Source: Chlorobiaceae bacterium | Lineage (GTDB): Bacteria; Bacteroidota; Chlorobiia; Chlorobiales; Chlorobiaceae | Direction: 5' to 3' | Assembly (NCBI GenBank): GCA_013335115.1 | Contig: JAAXWQ010000002.1 | Coordinates: 264,529-328,528 of the forward strand | DNA length: 64,000 nucleotides | Shown: one piece after another, positions 9,601 to 19,305 of the stretch | Layout: every line of letters begins with the position of its first letter | Numbering within the stretch: the first letter of the stretch is position 1 | Notes under the pieces: generated by a model | Seen by the model: only the letters and a program-made list of their open reading frames with translations | What the model was told of the DNA's origin: nothing | Databases searched by the model: none | Program-made: the position numbers and the translations under genes

Positions 9601-11208
9601 TCAATGCGCCGAAGAAAGGTCCGCCTTCTCCGACTTGTCGACCCTGATGAACAACAGGAGGGGCAGGCAGAGCAGGAAGAGCAGGGCGATCAGCATGAAG
9701 GCGTCCATATAGGCGAGATGGTGGCTCTGGACGGTCACGGTGTATTCGAGCGCTTTCAGGGAGGAGTGCTGCGCCTCCACCGGGGAGAGGGTCCTCGACC
9801 CGAAGAGCCGGTTCATCCCTTCGAGCCGCATCACGGCCGCAGGGTCGTAGGGCGACAGGTGCGAGATGATCTCGGTGCGGTGCACGGCGACCCGCCTGGC
9901 GATGTAGGTGTTGGTGATGGCGATGCCGAACGATCCGCCGAGCTGGCGCACCATGTTGTTCAGTCCGGTCGCCTGCCCGATGTCCCTGCCGTGCAGGCCG
10001 GTGACGGCGAGCATGGTGACCGGGATGAAGATGAATCCGAGGGCGAGGCCCCGTATCAGCAGCACCCAGAAGAAATTCGCGGACCCGGACTGGAGCGTCT
10101 GCTGCCCCAGTTCCCAGCAGAAGAACATGAACGCGCTCATCCCGAAGGCCATGAGGAGCTTGGGCGAGGCCCCCCGCTGCAGGGCAATGCCGAGCGGGAG
10201 CGAGATGATGCCGGTAAGCATGGCGCTCGGGAAGAGCACCTGGCCGGTCAGGAGGGCCGTGAAGCCCAGCAGGCGCTGCACGAAGACCGGGAAGACGAAG
10301 AGCGAGCCGTACAGGCCGTAGCCCACGATGAAGGTGAGCACCGCGGCGATGGCCAGGTTCTTGCTGCGGGCCAGCACGCCCAGGTCGACCGCCGGATGCT
10401 CGGTGTGCAGTTCGTGCCAGACGAAGACTGCGAGCGACACGACAGCAATGATGGTGAACCAGGTGATGTAGGGGGTCTGGAACCAGTCCTTCGATTCGCC
10501 GCGTTCGAGGATGAACTGCAGCGACCCGATGCCCACGGAGAGCAGGGCGATACCCGCCCAGTCGATCTTGGCGACCTGGTGCTTCACCTTTGGCTCCTTG
10601 ACGAAGGTCAGTGCGGCCCAGGCAGCCAGCAGGCCGACCGGGATGTTCACGAAGAAGCACCACTCCCATGAGAAGTAGTCCACCAGCCAGCCGCCGAGCA
10701 GCGGTCCGATGGTCGGGCCGAGCACGAGGCCCATCGAGAAAATGCCGGTTGCCGCGCCGCGCTCTTCCGGCTTGAAGGTCTCGTAGAGGATAGCCTGCGA
10801 TGTCGGCAGGAGCGCCCCGCCGCCGATCCCCTGGATGAACCTGAAGAGCACCAGCATCCAGATGTTCGTGGCCATGCCACAGAGGAGCGAGGCTGCCGTG
10901 AACAGCAGGATCGAGCCGATGAAGTAGGTGCGGCGTCCCAGGAGGTTGCCGAGAAATCCCGAGAGCGGGATGACGATCACGTTGGCGATGGCGTAGCTGG
11001 TCACCACCCACGACACATCCTCGATGCTCGCGCCGAGGTTGCCGCTGATATGGTTGATCGCCACGTTGACGATGGTGGTGTCGATCAGCTCGAGCATGGC
11101 CGCCACGATGACCGTCACCGTGATGATCACCTTGCGTATGCCGGTTTCGTATGCGTGCGCCGGGAGTTGGTGGCGCGGGTCGGGGATGACGGCGTTTGCT
11201 GGTGTCAT
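9601..11208 (-). CDS. emrB: DHA2-family (EmrB-like) 14-TM multidrug efflux permease
   Basis: 535 residues from the ATG at 11208, which overlaps the emrA stop as ATGA; the longer frame back to 11601 runs through emrA and is not protein-like. DHA2 features are the first helix MLELIDTTIVNVAINHISGNLG, SWVVTSYAIANVIVIPLSGFLG, FRFIQGIGGGALLPTSQA (motif C region nearby: GLVLGPTIGPLLGGWL), and a second 7-TM half. It should form a tripartite pump with EmrA and the TolC-like protein of the same operon, expelling hydrophobic compounds with proton motive force. Confidence 0.94.
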   Translation of the reverse strand: MTPANAVIPDPRHQLPAHAYETGIRKVIITVTVIVAAMLELIDTTIVNVAINHISGNLGASIEDVSWVVTSYAIANVIVIPLSGFLGNLLGRRTYFIGSILLFTAASLLCGMATNIWMLVLFRFIQGIGGGALLPTSQAILYETFKPEERGAATGIFSMGLVLGPTIGPLLGGWLVDYFSWEWCFFVNIPVGLLAAWAALTFVKEPKVKHQVAKIDWAGIALLSVGIGSLQFILERGESKDWFQTPYITWFTIIAVVSLAVFVWHELHTEHPAVDLGVLARSKNLAIAAVLTFIVGYGLYGSLFVFPVFVQRLLGFTALLTGQVLFPSAMLTGIISLPLGIALQRGASPKLLMAFGMSAFMFFCWELGQQTLQSGSANFFWVLLIRGLALGFIFIPVTMLAVTGLHGRDIGQATGLNNMVRQLGGSFGIAITNTYIARRVAVHRTEIISHLSPYDPAAVMRLEGMNRLFGSRTLSPVEAQHSSLKALEYTVTVQSHHLAYMDAFMLIALLFLLCLPLLLFIRVDKSEKADLSSAH

Positions 11209-12146
11209 TTCACTTTCACTTCGACGATGACATTCATGCCGGCAGCAAGATGTTCCGACGGACGACGGTCGAACACGATCTTGACGGGGACCCTCTGGGC
11301 GACCTTCACGAAGTTTCCGCTCGCGTTGTCCGGAGGCAGGAGCGTGAACCTGGCCCCCGTCCCTGCCGAAATCGACTCGACGTGGCCCTTGAACTCCTTG
11401 CCGGGCCAGGCGTCGACGCTGATCGTCACCGGTTGGCCGGGTCGCACGTGTTCGAGCTGCGTCTCCTTGAAGTTCGCCACAACCCAGAGCTCTCCGCTGC
11501 CGACGATCGCGATGAGCTGCTGGCCAGGCGTGACGTACTGGCCCGGTTCCACGGCCTTTTTCGAGACCCGTCCCGCAGCGGGGGCCGTGATGGCCGTCCA
11601 CGACAGCTGGAGCCCGGCGTTCCTCAGTTCGGCTTCACGTAGCTTTATCTGATTGCCGGCGGCGGCATGCTGTGCCGATGAGGCCGTCGCGCCGGCTGAC
11701 GCCGCATCGAGTTCTGCCTTCGAGATGACGTCCTGGCGCTCCAGGTTTCGGCTCCTCTGCAGGTCTGCGCCGAGTTTCCGTTCCGTGGCTTCGGCGGCAG
11801 CCGCCTGCGACTTCGCGGTCATCAGGGCGGCCTCGGCAATGTCACGCCGTACCTGGTAATCCGACGGGTCGAGCACGACGAGCGTGTCACCCTTGGCGAC
11901 GGCCTGGTTATCCTTCGCCCTCACTTCGGAGACCTTGCCCGCGACGCGCGGGATGACCGGGTAGATATTCCCCTCGATCTGGGCGTTGTCGGTCTCGACG
12001 TAGCTGAACGAATGGAAGAGAGCCTTTCCGCCCCAGACGAGGCCGACAGCCAGCACGACGCCGAACAGGGCGATCCTGACCGGTGATGAAGGGCCGGCTT
12101 TCTCTTCTTTGTTCCCTTCCCTGCTCTGTGTCTGCGAATCTGCCAT
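11205..12146 (-). CDS. emrA: EmrA/HlyD-type membrane fusion protein
   Basis: 313 residues. A short cytoplasmic tail and one membrane helix (about 25-45, RIALFGVVLAVGLVWGGKALF) are followed by the periplasmic adaptor: YVETDNAQIEGNIYPVIPRVAGKV (first lipoyl half), a helical hairpin rich in Ala/Glu/Arg (about 95-175), the second lipoyl half GRVSKKAVEPGQYVTPGQQL, and a beta-barrel. It bridges EmrB to the TolC-like channel. Its stop codon is shared with the emrB start, so translation is coupled, and it lies seven bases after the universal stress gene. Confidence 0.94.
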   Translation of the reverse strand: MADSQTQSREGNKEEKAGPSSPVRIALFGVVLAVGLVWGGKALFHSFSYVETDNAQIEGNIYPVIPRVAGKVSEVRAKDNQAVAKGDTLVVLDPSDYQVRRDIAEAALMTAKSQAAAAEATERKLGADLQRSRNLERQDVISKAELDAASAGATASSAQHAAAGNQIKLREAELRNAGLQLSWTAITAPAAGRVSKKAVEPGQYVTPGQQLIAIVGSGELWVVANFKETQLEHVRPGQPVTISVDAWPGKEFKGHVESISAGTGARFTLLPPDNASGNFVKVAQRVPVKIVFDRRPSEHLAAGMNVIVEVKVK

Positions 12147-12153
12147 GGTTTTT

Positions 12154-12636
12154 CTAATCGTTGGGGTTGGACAATACTGCTAAGGCCGGTTGGCCGTCGA
12201 CGATGCCGGCCCGTGCCGGTGGCGGCGACTTGAGCACCAGGACCTGGCACGGAGCCTGGCGCATGACCGCCTCGGTCGTGCTTCCCACCAACAGGCGCGA
12301 GATGTTGTTCGATCCGTGCGATCCGAGCACGATCAGCTCGGCGCCATGCCGATTCGCCTGCTCGATGATGACTTTGGCGGGGGCGCCGTACTCGACGGAG
12401 AAACGCACATCGCACCGGTAGTCCGAAAGCATGTCGGAAAAGCGCGAAAAGTGGTGGAGGTGCTCTTTCAGGAGGGCCCCGGGGTCGCCGGTATCCGGGC
12501 TCCCGACGTGCAGGACGATCAGTTTCGCATCATCCGCGTGCCGTTCGGCGACGTGGATCAACGCACGCTCCGAGGAAGACGAGAAGTCGACCGGGCAGAG
12601 GATGGTTTTCGGTGCTGTCGAAGTTGTTGCTCTCAT
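12154..12636 (-). CDS. Universal stress protein (UspA family)
   Basis: 160 residues with one Usp domain: KTILCPVDFSSSSERALIHVAE at the start and the nucleotide-binding signature VLGSHGSNNISRLLVGSTTEAV (G-2x-G-9x-G-S/T) near residue 120. ATP-binding Usp proteins act as cytoplasmic stress or regulatory factors. It lies inside an efflux operon, 14 bases after tolC and 7 before emrA, which is not the usual arrangement and suggests a role tied to the stress the pump answers. This functional link is inferred. Confidence 0.9.
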   Translation of the reverse strand: MRATTSTAPKTILCPVDFSSSSERALIHVAERHADDAKLIVLHVGSPDTGDPGALLKEHLHHFSRFSDMLSDYRCDVRFSVEYGAPAKVIIEQANRHGAELIVLGSHGSNNISRLLVGSTTEAVMRQAPCQVLVLKSPPPARAGIVDGQPALAVLSNPND

Positions 12637-12650
12637 CGTGTCGGTATCCG

Positions 12651-13949
12651 TTAGTTGGCGATCAGGTCGCCCGAAGCGCGCCTGACGTCGTAAGCGTTGA
12701 GTACATATTCATAACGCGCCTGCAGATGGGCCAGTTCAGCCTGTGCCAGCGCGGCTTCGGCATCGAGGAGGTCGAGGGTCGTGCCCATGCCGTTCTGGTG
12801 CCGTATCCTTGCGTGCCTGGCAGCAAGCTCGGCCTGCGAAACCTGGAGGGCGGTCGTCCCGATCTTTTCGCGGTTCGTGCGTAGCGAGTTCAGCGACTGC
12901 TTCACCTCTGCCTGCGCCTGTTCTTCGGCATCGATGCGCTGCTGCTGCGCGGCGTGCATCATCGCACTTGCCTCGCTGTTCGCGGCGTTGGTCCTGAACC
13001 CGTTGAACAGCGGTACCTGGATCTGGACACCGGCCATGACGTTGGTGCGCATCTCCTTGATGTCCGGCACGTAGCCGTTCGTGGTGCCCCATGATGCGGC
13101 CCCGGTTATGGTCGGTAACCACTCCCGGGCGGCAAGGGATTTTTTTGCTTCGGCCATGCGGAGGTTTTCGCGGGAGAGTGCCACCTCCGGGCGATGGTCG
13201 AGCGCCGAAGCCGTCAGTCCGTCCGCGTTCGTATCGATCCCGTCGAATTCGAACGATCCTTTCAGCGACAGGGGACCGCTTCCCTTCAGGCCGCAAAGGC
13301 GGCGGAAGGAGATCTCCTGGTTTTCAAGCTGCGCCTGCAGGCCGATTTTCCGGTTCCTGGCCGCAGACACCCGCACCTCGGTGGTCAGGAGGTCGAAACG
13401 GGTGGCGACGCCCTCCCGGTAACGCTTCTGCATGTGCTCGAGGTTGCTGCCGAGTGCGGCGATCTCCTGTTCCTGGACCTTGACGGCCTGTTGCAGGAAG
13501 AGCACCGAATAGAACGAACGCACGGTCGCGAGCGAAAGGTCGCGGATGGTCAGTTCCCTCGAGATGCCGGCCGTCGTCCTGCCGGATTTGGCGATGTCGA
13601 CCCGGCGACCGGTCCGGCCGAAATCGAGGAGCATCATTTCGGCCGTCACCTTCGCGGTGTAGTTGTTGTTGGGCATGAACTGCATTCCCTGCAGCTCGGA
13701 CACGGGATCGATGTAGGTGTACCCCGCTTTCGCCGAAACCTGCGGGTACCAGGCGCTGCGGCTTTCGGTGACCTTCGCATCCGCTGCCTTCACCTCCTCG
13801 CCGGCTTGAAGCGCCCTCGGGTTGTGGCCACGCGTGAGGCGTATTGCTTCGTCGAGCGTCATCGGGGTTTCGGCGCCGAGGCCGGGCCGTGCCATGGCGA
13901 TGAGTGCGGTAAAGGCGATCAGTGCTGCTTTGCTACTGCGTATCTTCAT
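12651..13949 (-). CDS. tolC: TolC-family outer-membrane efflux protein
   Basis: 432 residues with an N-terminal signal peptide (about 1-25, [18 protein letters not shown]) and two repeats of the outer-membrane efflux protein fold: [20 protein letters not shown] and the long coiled-coil helices around 150-220 and 330-400 ([34 protein letters not shown]). It forms the trimeric exit duct for the EmrAB pump encoded downstream. It is the first gene of the leftward operon and lies directly behind a sigma-54 type promoter. Confidence 0.92.
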   Translation of the reverse strand: MKIRSSKAALIAFTALIAMARPGLGAETPMTLDEAIRLTRGHNPRALQAGEEVKAADAKVTESRSAWYPQVSAKAGYTYIDPVSELQGMQFMPNNNYTAKVTAEMMLLDFGRTGRRVDIAKSGRTTAGISRELTIRDLSLATVRSFYSVLFLQQAVKVQEQEIAALGSNLEHMQKRYREGVATRFDLLTTEVRVSAARNRKIGLQAQLENQEISFRRLCGLKGSGPLSLKGSFEFDGIDTNADGLTASALDHRPEVALSRENLRMAEAKKSLAAREWLPTITGAASWGTTNGYVPDIKEMRTNVMAGVQIQVPLFNGFRTNAANSEASAMMHAAQQQRIDAEEQAQAEVKQSLNSLRTNREKIGTTALQVSQAELAARHARIRHQNGMGTTLDLLDAEAALAQAELAHLQARYEYVLNAYDVRRASGDLIAN

Positions 13950-13983
13950 GATCCTTGACTGGTTTTTCGATTACCGTTCATTA

Positions 13984-14000
13984 TACAACAAGCGTGCCAG
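13984..14000 (-). promoter_or_regulatory. Sigma-54 (-24/-12) promoter of the tolC-usp-emrA-emrB operon
   Basis: On the minus strand the sequence CTGGCACGCTTGTTGTA carries the TGGCACG -24 box, then four bases and TTGTA, with the required GG-N10-G spacing; the only deviation from TGGCACG-N4-TTGCA is T for C at -12. It ends 34 bases before the tolC start, and the gene divergent to it encodes a sigma-54 activator. Confidence 0.75.
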
Positions 14001-14096
14001 TCTCGCGGTATATTTTTTATGGCCGGAAATGATTGCATGTAAAGGGTTTGCCGGTTGTGCCCTCGCTCTTGTGCTTTGGTGGATTCTGATATATTC

Positions 14097-14120
14097 GGAA
14101 TATTCTGTTATTGGTATTCC
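14097..14120. promoter_or_regulatory. Candidate activator binding site (inverted repeat)
   Basis: GGAATA (14097-14102) and TATTCC (14115-14120) form an inverted repeat with 12 bases between, about 100-120 bases upstream of the tolC -24 box and just before the activator gene. The position suits an enhancer site for the adjacent sigma-54 activator and could also serve autoregulation. The assignment is inferred from symmetry and position. Confidence 0.4.
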
Positions 14121-14142
14121 TAAAAATACAGAAATTCGCCCC

Positions 14143-16248
14143 ATGAACGACCGGATCCCCTCCGAATCCCGCCAGCTGATGCAGTACATCAGTGATGCCA
14201 TCGGCACCATCCGCGACCCCCAGGAGCTTTTTCGCACGGTTACGGACAAGCTTCGGCTCATCTTCTCCTTCGATTCCGCGGTCATCGTCACGGTCGACCG
14301 GGAGCGGCGCTACCTCAGCCTCTTCTTTGAGATGCTCCGGTTCAGCCTTCCGGACAACATCAGCCGCCAGAAGCGCCTGATTGCGGGCTCCTGGTTCGAA
14401 CACCGCCTCGAAGAGCGTACGGTGACGACGGTGAGCATCGAACGGGAGGTCCCGGGGCCCGAAGATCCCGATACGCCGGTATTCAAGACGCTCCACGAAC
14501 TCGGCATGCGCCAGCTCGTGCTCGCTCCGCTGCGTGTCGGCGGACGGGTAATCGGCTTCCTGAACTTCGTTTCGAAGGAGGAGCGCGAGTGGTCCGAGGC
14601 CGACCGGGAGTTGCTCGCGGTGGTCTCGGCGCCCATCGCCATCGCCGTCAGCAACGCCCTTGCCTTCGAGGAGCTCCGCCAGCGGGAGGCGGAGACCGCC
14701 ATGCAGCTCGCCGTCAACAACGCCCTGTTGACCATCCGCGACAGGAACCGCATGATGCTGGCGTTCTGCGAGCAGGTCGGCAAACTCCTGCCGTGCGCCT
14801 TCATCGGCATCAGGGCGCTCGGAGATGATGGCAAGTACCGGATTTTCGACAACTTCATTCGTGAACAGGGGAGCGGCTTCCAGTCCTTCTCGCCCCTCGA
14901 ACGGCTCGATGTCGACGGCGACGAGGAGATCCTGCGGGAGACCATGGAGCTGATCTCCCGGCCGGGGGTCTATGCCGGCAGCAGCTTCGACCGGCTTGCC
15001 GGGGAGTTTCGCCTGGTGTCGCTCGTCAAGGAGCGCTTCGGGTTCTGCTCGACCATCATCGTCCAGCTCTGGGATATTCCCGGCAGCAGGGCGGGGCTAA
15101 TCATTTCTGCAACCGAAAGCGCCTTCAGCGAAACCGAGCTCACCACCGTTCGGCTCATCATGCCGCAGCTCACGCTCGCCCTGCAGAACTTCCTCGCTTT
15201 CGAAGAGATCGACCGGCTGCGACGGAAGCTCGAAGGCGAGCGTACCTACCTGGTCGAGGAGATCCGGGCGGCGCACAACTTCGAGGAGATCATCGGCAGC
15301 AGCGGCCCGCTCGCTTCCGTGCTGCGCCGGGTGAGCCAGGTGGCGCCTACCGACGCGACGGTGCTGGTCCAGGGCGAGACCGGGACGGGCAAGGAGCTGA
15401 TCGCCCGGGCGATCCACAACCTCTCCCCGAGGAAGGACCGGGTGCTGGTGAGGGTCAACTGCGCAGCCCTGCCGGCGGCGCTCATCGAGTCTGAGCTCTT
15501 CGGGCATGAAAGAGGGAGCTTCACCGGGGCGACCGAGCGTCGCATTGGCAAGTTCGAGCTGGCCGACGGCGGCACCATCTTTCTCGACGAGGTCGGGGAG
15601 ATGCCGCTCGAGCTGCAGGCGAAGATGCTCAGGGTGCTCCAGGAGCGGGAGCTCGAGCGCATCGGCGGGCGGCAGGTGATCCCGGTCGACGTCCGCGTCA
15701 TCGCAGCGACCAACCGGGACCTCGAACATGAGGTCGCCGAGGGGCGGTTTCGGGGCGACCTGTTCTTCCGCCTTAACGCATTCCCGCTCTCCCTTCCGCC
15801 GCTCAGGGAGCGTCGCGATGATATTCCCGTGCTGGCCATCCACTTTGCCGAAAAGCTCGCCCGGGAGTTCGGCAAGCCGTACCGGTCGATCCGTGAAGTG
15901 GATATGGCCGACCTTGCCGCCCGTCCCTGGCGGGGCAACATCCGAGAGCTTTCGCACTGCGTCGAGCAGGCGGTGATCCTGTCGGATGGGGCGTCGCTCG
16001 ATTTTTCCGGCGTCCTGCCTTCGCGGATTCCCGAAACTCCCCTGCCCGACGGGAGCCGTCAGGCCACGATGAAGGAGTTCGAGGCGGAGGTGTCGAACCT
16101 GGAACGCCGGCTCATCCTCGATACCCTCGATCGATGCGGTGGACGGGTCAGCGGCGCGGGCGGCGCGGCCGACCTGCTCAAGGTCAACGCCAAGACCCTC
16201 TACTCCCGCATCGGGAAACTGGGGATCAGGAAGCGCTACCGGGAATAG
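14143..16248 (+). CDS. Sigma-54 dependent transcriptional activator with GAF sensor domains
   Basis: 701 residues from the ATG at 14143 ([13 protein letters not shown]); the frame is open to 13822 but that part overlaps tolC and the intergenic region. Order: a GAF domain (about 15-170), a second GAF-like region (about 190-350), a linker, an AAA+ domain (about 380-620) with Walker A GETGTGKE, the sigma-54 contact loop GSFTGA (variant of GAFTGA), [11 protein letters not shown] (Walker B) and the R-finger region, then a Fis-type helix-turn-helix ending [18 protein letters not shown]. Organisation is FhlA-like. It is divergent from the tolC operon, whose promoter is sigma-54 type, so it is the likely regulator. 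Confidence 0.93.
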   Translation: MNDRIPSESRQLMQYISDAIGTIRDPQELFRTVTDKLRLIFSFDSAVIVTVDRERRYLSLFFEMLRFSLPDNISRQKRLIAGSWFEHRLEERTVTTVSIEREVPGPEDPDTPVFKTLHELGMRQLVLAPLRVGGRVIGFLNFVSKEEREWSEADRELLAVVSAPIAIAVSNALAFEELRQREAETAMQLAVNNALLTIRDRNRMMLAFCEQVGKLLPCAFIGIRALGDDGKYRIFDNFIREQGSGFQSFSPLERLDVDGDEEILRETMELISRPGVYAGSSFDRLAGEFRLVSLVKERFGFCSTIIVQLWDIPGSRAGLIISATESAFSETELTTVRLIMPQLTLALQNFLAFEEIDRLRRKLEGERTYLVEEIRAAHNFEEIIGSSGPLASVLRRVSQVAPTDATVLVQGETGTGKELIARAIHNLSPRKDRVLVRVNCAALPAALIESELFGHERGSFTGATERRIGKFELADGGTIFLDEVGEMPLELQAKMLRVLQERELERIGGRQVIPVDVRVIAATNRDLEHEVAEGRFRGDLFFRLNAFPLSLPPLRERRDDIPVLAIHFAEKLAREFGKPYRSIREVDMADLAARPWRGNIRELSHCVEQAVILSDGASLDFSGVLPSRIPETPLPDGSRQATMKEFEAEVSNLERRLILDTLDRCGGRVSGAGGAADLLKVNAKTLYSRIGKLGIRKRYRE

Positions 16249-16255
16249 GGGCCGC

Positions 16256-17449
16256 TCAGCCGCAGACGGCGCGGATGGCCTGGGCGACGATCGGGATGCC
16301 CCGTTCGATCTCCCCGGGGGTGTTGTTGCAGTAGGAGAGGCGCATGGTGTTGTTGCGCGTTCCATCAGGGTCGAAGGTGCTGCCGGTGACGAAGACCGCC
16401 CCTCCTTCGATGGCGCGCTTGAGGATGGCCGTTGCGTCGGCACCCTCGGGCAGCGTCAGCCAGATATAGAAGCCGCCTTTCGGCTCGTTCCACTGCACGT
16501 AATCCGGCAGGTGCCGCCGGAGGGCGTCGGTCATGCAGGCGGCGCGCTTTTTGTACTCCTGCCTCACCGACGCGATGTAGGTGTCGATCTTCCCGGAGCG
16601 GATGAAGGCGTCTGCGATTACCTGAGTGAAGCTCGGCGAGCAGGCGTCGGCCGACTGCTTGATCAGCTCGCACTTCTCCCAGATCGCTTCCGGGGCGAGC
16701 ATCCAGCCGAGGCGCAGCCCCGGGCCGAGTATCTTGGAGAACGAGCCGGTGTAGCAGACGTCGAGCCCCTCGGGGTCAAGCGATTTGATGGGTTTCAGGC
16801 GGTCGAGGTGCTCCTCGCTGAACCAGAGGTCGCCATAGGCATCGTCTTCGATGAGCGGGATGTCGCGCCCCTGCAGCGCCTCGATGAGCTGCTGTTTTCG
16901 CTCCGTGGTGTAGAGCATGCCCGCAGGGTTGTGGAAGTAGGGGGTGATGTACAGGAACTTTGCCGGATCTGCCCGTTCAGCCTCCTTTCGGAGCATGGCA
17001 ATGTCGATTCCCTCCTCGTCGACCGGAATGGAGGCGATATCGGCGCCGCAGGACCGGAAGGCCGCGATGGCCCCGATGAAGCATGGGTACTCGGTCAGCA
17101 CCCGGTCGCCGGGATCGATGAACGCTTTGGCCAGGATGCTCAGCGCCTGCTGCGAGCCGGTGGTGACCATGAGGCGGTTCGTCTTCACCGGCAGTCCCTT
17201 GCGTTCGAGGTAGCCCCCGAGCGATTCGAGCAGCGACGGCAGGCCGGGGGTTGGTCCGTACTGGAACGCTGCCCGTTTGGATTTATCGTCGAGCCCCCTG
17301 AACAGCTCTTCGACCTCAGCAACCGGAAACAGCTCGTTGCCCGGCATCCCGCCGGCAAACGAGATGATGTCGGGCCTCGAAGCGAGGCTCATGAGCTCCC
17401 TGATAGCCGAAGAGCGCAGTGCGGATACGGATTGTGAAAACCTTGGCAT
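16256..17449 (-). CDS. PLP-dependent aminotransferase, class I (2-aminoadipate/aromatic aminotransferase-like)
   Basis: 397 residues. The family pattern is clear: IISFAGGMPGNELFP at the start, QYGPTPGLPSLLE, TTGSQQALSILAK (PLP phosphate), ITPYFHNPAGM, EDDAYGDLWF and the PLP lysine in GSFSKILGPGLRLGW. This is the LysN/ARO8-like group that handles 2-oxoadipate, branched and aromatic 2-oxo acids. It is the last gene of the iorA-iorB-paaK-ACT string, 96 bases after the ACT gene, which favours aryl-pyruvate as a substrate. That substrate assignment is inferred. Confidence 0.9.
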   Translation of the reverse strand: MPRFSQSVSALRSSAIRELMSLASRPDIISFAGGMPGNELFPVAEVEELFRGLDDKSKRAAFQYGPTPGLPSLLESLGGYLERKGLPVKTNRLMVTTGSQQALSILAKAFIDPGDRVLTEYPCFIGAIAAFRSCGADIASIPVDEEGIDIAMLRKEAERADPAKFLYITPYFHNPAGMLYTTERKQQLIEALQGRDIPLIEDDAYGDLWFSEEHLDRLKPIKSLDPEGLDVCYTGSFSKILGPGLRLGWMLAPEAIWEKCELIKQSADACSPSFTQVIADAFIRSGKIDTYIASVRQEYKKRAACMTDALRRHLPDYVQWNEPKGGFYIWLTLPEGADATAILKRAIEGGAVFVTGSTFDPDGTRNNTMRLSYCNNTPGEIERGIPIVAQAIRAVCG

Positions 17450-17545
17450 TGATTCAGATTGCTGTTCGGTACAGGAAGATCCATAAACTTCGATCTTCCT
17501 GCCCTTTTGTCTTTGTTGTCCCTGCTGTCCTTTTGGTCCTTTTCT

Positions 17546-17974
17546 TCAGAGCTGGTACACATCCCCGGCCTGCAGCAGCTCCATCCTGTGCAGCTGCAGC
17601 ACCTCGATGGCCTTCTGTGGTGTATCGGTCCGGATGACCGCAGTCGCGCGGTCGTCGGCCGAGGCGAAGGCGTACATGTACTCGATCGAGATGCCATTGT
17701 CTGTGAGGATCTGCAACGCCTTGTGCAGGCTGCCCGGCTTGTTGGGCATCACCATGCCGATGACGTCGGTAATCTTGACGGCGAAACCGTTCTCCTTCAG
17801 CACCTTTTCGGCCAACTCGGGCTTGCCGGTGATGACGCGCAGGATGCCGAAGTCGGTCGTGTCGGCGATGCTGAAGGCCGAGATGTTGATGTCGTTGTCG
17901 GCCAGGATGCCGGTCAGCTCGGTCAGTCGGCCGGCACGGTTCTCCAGAAACACCGAGAGTTGCTTGATGATCAT
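17546..17974 (-). CDS. Tandem ACT-domain protein
   Basis: 142 residues consisting of two ACT domains (about 1-68 and 70-142): KQLSVFLENRAGRLTELTGILADNDINI and then VIGMVMPNKPGSLHKALQILTDNGI. ACT domains bind amino acids and are often allosteric modules. This stand-alone double-ACT type commonly sits beside phenylacetate-CoA ligase and indolepyruvate oxidoreductase genes, as here (18 bases after paaK). It probably senses an aromatic amino acid and tunes the ligase or oxidoreductase; no direct evidence is visible. Confidence 0.92.
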   Translation of the reverse strand: MIIKQLSVFLENRAGRLTELTGILADNDINISAFSIADTTDFGILRVITGKPELAEKVLKENGFAVKITDVIGMVMPNKPGSLHKALQILTDNGISIEYMYAFASADDRATAVIRTDTPQKAIEVLQLHRMELLQAGDVYQL

Positions 17975-17992
17975 GGTGGATCCTCCTTGCGA

Positions 17993-19294
17993 TTACGAGA
18001 GTTTTCGTTTGTCCACGACGCGCTGCGCCTTGCCCTGGCTGCGCTCGATCGTTCCGGGCTCGACCAGCCTGACGGTCGCGTGCAGGCCGAGGAGGCTGGT
18101 CAGCTTGTCGCTGATGCGCTTGCGGAGGCCTTCGAGCTCCTTGACTTCGTCGGAGAAGAACTGGTCTTCGACCTCGACCTGGATCTCGAGCGTGTCGAGG
18201 TTGTTCTGGCGGTCGACCACCAGCAGGTAGTGCGGCTTGGTTTCGCTCATCTCGAGCAGCACCGACTCGACCTGCGACGGGAAGACATTCACACCCCGGA
18301 TGATCAGCATGTCGTCCGAACGGCCGACGCACTTCTCCATGCGCACCAGCGTCCGGCCGCACTCGCAGATGTCGACGTGCAGGCGGGTGAGGTCGCGCGT
18401 GCGGTAGCGCAACAGTGGCAGCGCCTCTTTGGTGACGGCCGTGAAGACCAGCTCACCGAGCTCGCCGTAGGGGAGTACCTCGCCGGTGTCGGGGTTGATG
18501 ATCTCCGGGATGAAGTGGTCCTCGAAGACGTGCATGCCCTTCTGCATGCCGCACTCCATCGAAACGCCGGGCCCGATCACCTCGGAAAGCCCGTAGATGT
18601 CGTAAGCCTTGAGGCCGAGCAGCTGCTGGATCTGGTTGCGCATCTCCTCGGTCCACGGTTCGGCGCCGAAAATGCCCGCCTTGAGCTTGATCTTCGAGGG
18701 GTCGAGCTTCGCCTCCTGGATCGATTCGCCGAGGAATGCGGCGTAGGATGGGGTGCAGGCGATGGCCGTCGACCCGAAGTCCTCGAGGAGCTGGAGCTGC
18801 TTCATGGTGTTGCCGCCGGAGATCGGGATGACCGATGCGCCGACCTTCTCGGCGCCGTAGTGCAGGCCCAGGCCGCCGGTGAAGAGCCCGTAGCCGTAGG
18901 CCACCTGGATGATGTCATGCTTCGTCACGCCGGCCATGGTGAGCGAACGGGCGACCACCTCCGACCACATCATGATGTCATTGTGGGTGTAGCCCACCAC
19001 CGTCGACTTTCCGGTGGTGCCGCTGGAGGCGTGGAACCGGACGATGTCTTCCTGGGGCACGGCGAAGAGGCCGAACGGGTAGTTGTCGCGCAGGTCCTGC
19101 TTGGTGGTGAACGGCAGCTTCCCCAGGTCGTCGACGGTGCGGATGTCGCCCGGCTCGATGCCCGCCTCCTGCAGCTTGTTCCGGTAGAACGGGACGTTGA
19201 AGTAGATCCGCTCGACCATTTGGCGGAGCCGTTCCCCCTGAAGCGAGGCCAGCTGATCGCGGCCCATGCACTCGTGATGCTCGTTCCAGATCAT
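17993..19294 (-). CDS. paaK: Phenylacetate-CoA ligase (aryl-acetate-CoA ligase)
   Basis: 433 residues, normal for PaaK. It activates aryl-acetates to CoA thioesters through an adenylate. Seen are [19 protein letters not shown], the P-loop-like [16 protein letters not shown] (about 105-120), the adenylate-binding [14 protein letters not shown], and the C-terminal lid with [23 protein letters not shown]. It lies 11 bases after iorB and 18 before the ACT gene. In this context it can feed aryl-acetyl-CoA to the oxidoreductase or recover the thioester energy when the pathway runs in the oxidative direction. Confidence 0.94.
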   Translation of the reverse strand: MIWNEHHECMGRDQLASLQGERLRQMVERIYFNVPFYRNKLQEAGIEPGDIRTVDDLGKLPFTTKQDLRDNYPFGLFAVPQEDIVRFHASSGTTGKSTVVGYTHNDIMMWSEVVARSLTMAGVTKHDIIQVAYGYGLFTGGLGLHYGAEKVGASVIPISGGNTMKQLQLLEDFGSTAIACTPSYAAFLGESIQEAKLDPSKIKLKAGIFGAEPWTEEMRNQIQQLLGLKAYDIYGLSEVIGPGVSMECGMQKGMHVFEDHFIPEIINPDTGEVLPYGELGELVFTAVTKEALPLLRYRTRDLTRLHVDICECGRTLVRMEKCVGRSDDMLIIRGVNVFPSQVESVLLEMSETKPHYLLVVDRQNNLDTLEIQVEVEDQFFSDEVKELEGLRKRISDKLTSLLGLHATVRLVEPGTIERSQGKAQRVVDKRKLS

Positions 19295-19305
19295 GGATGA
19301 TGGTG

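Noticed and set aside
11209..11601. 131-residue extension of emrB
   Set aside because: It reads through emrA in another frame; the ATGA overlap start fits the family.
17459..19300. 613-residue plus-strand frame opposite paaK and the ACT gene
   Set aside because: Antisense shadow rich in Asp, Val and His; the opposite strand encodes clear families.
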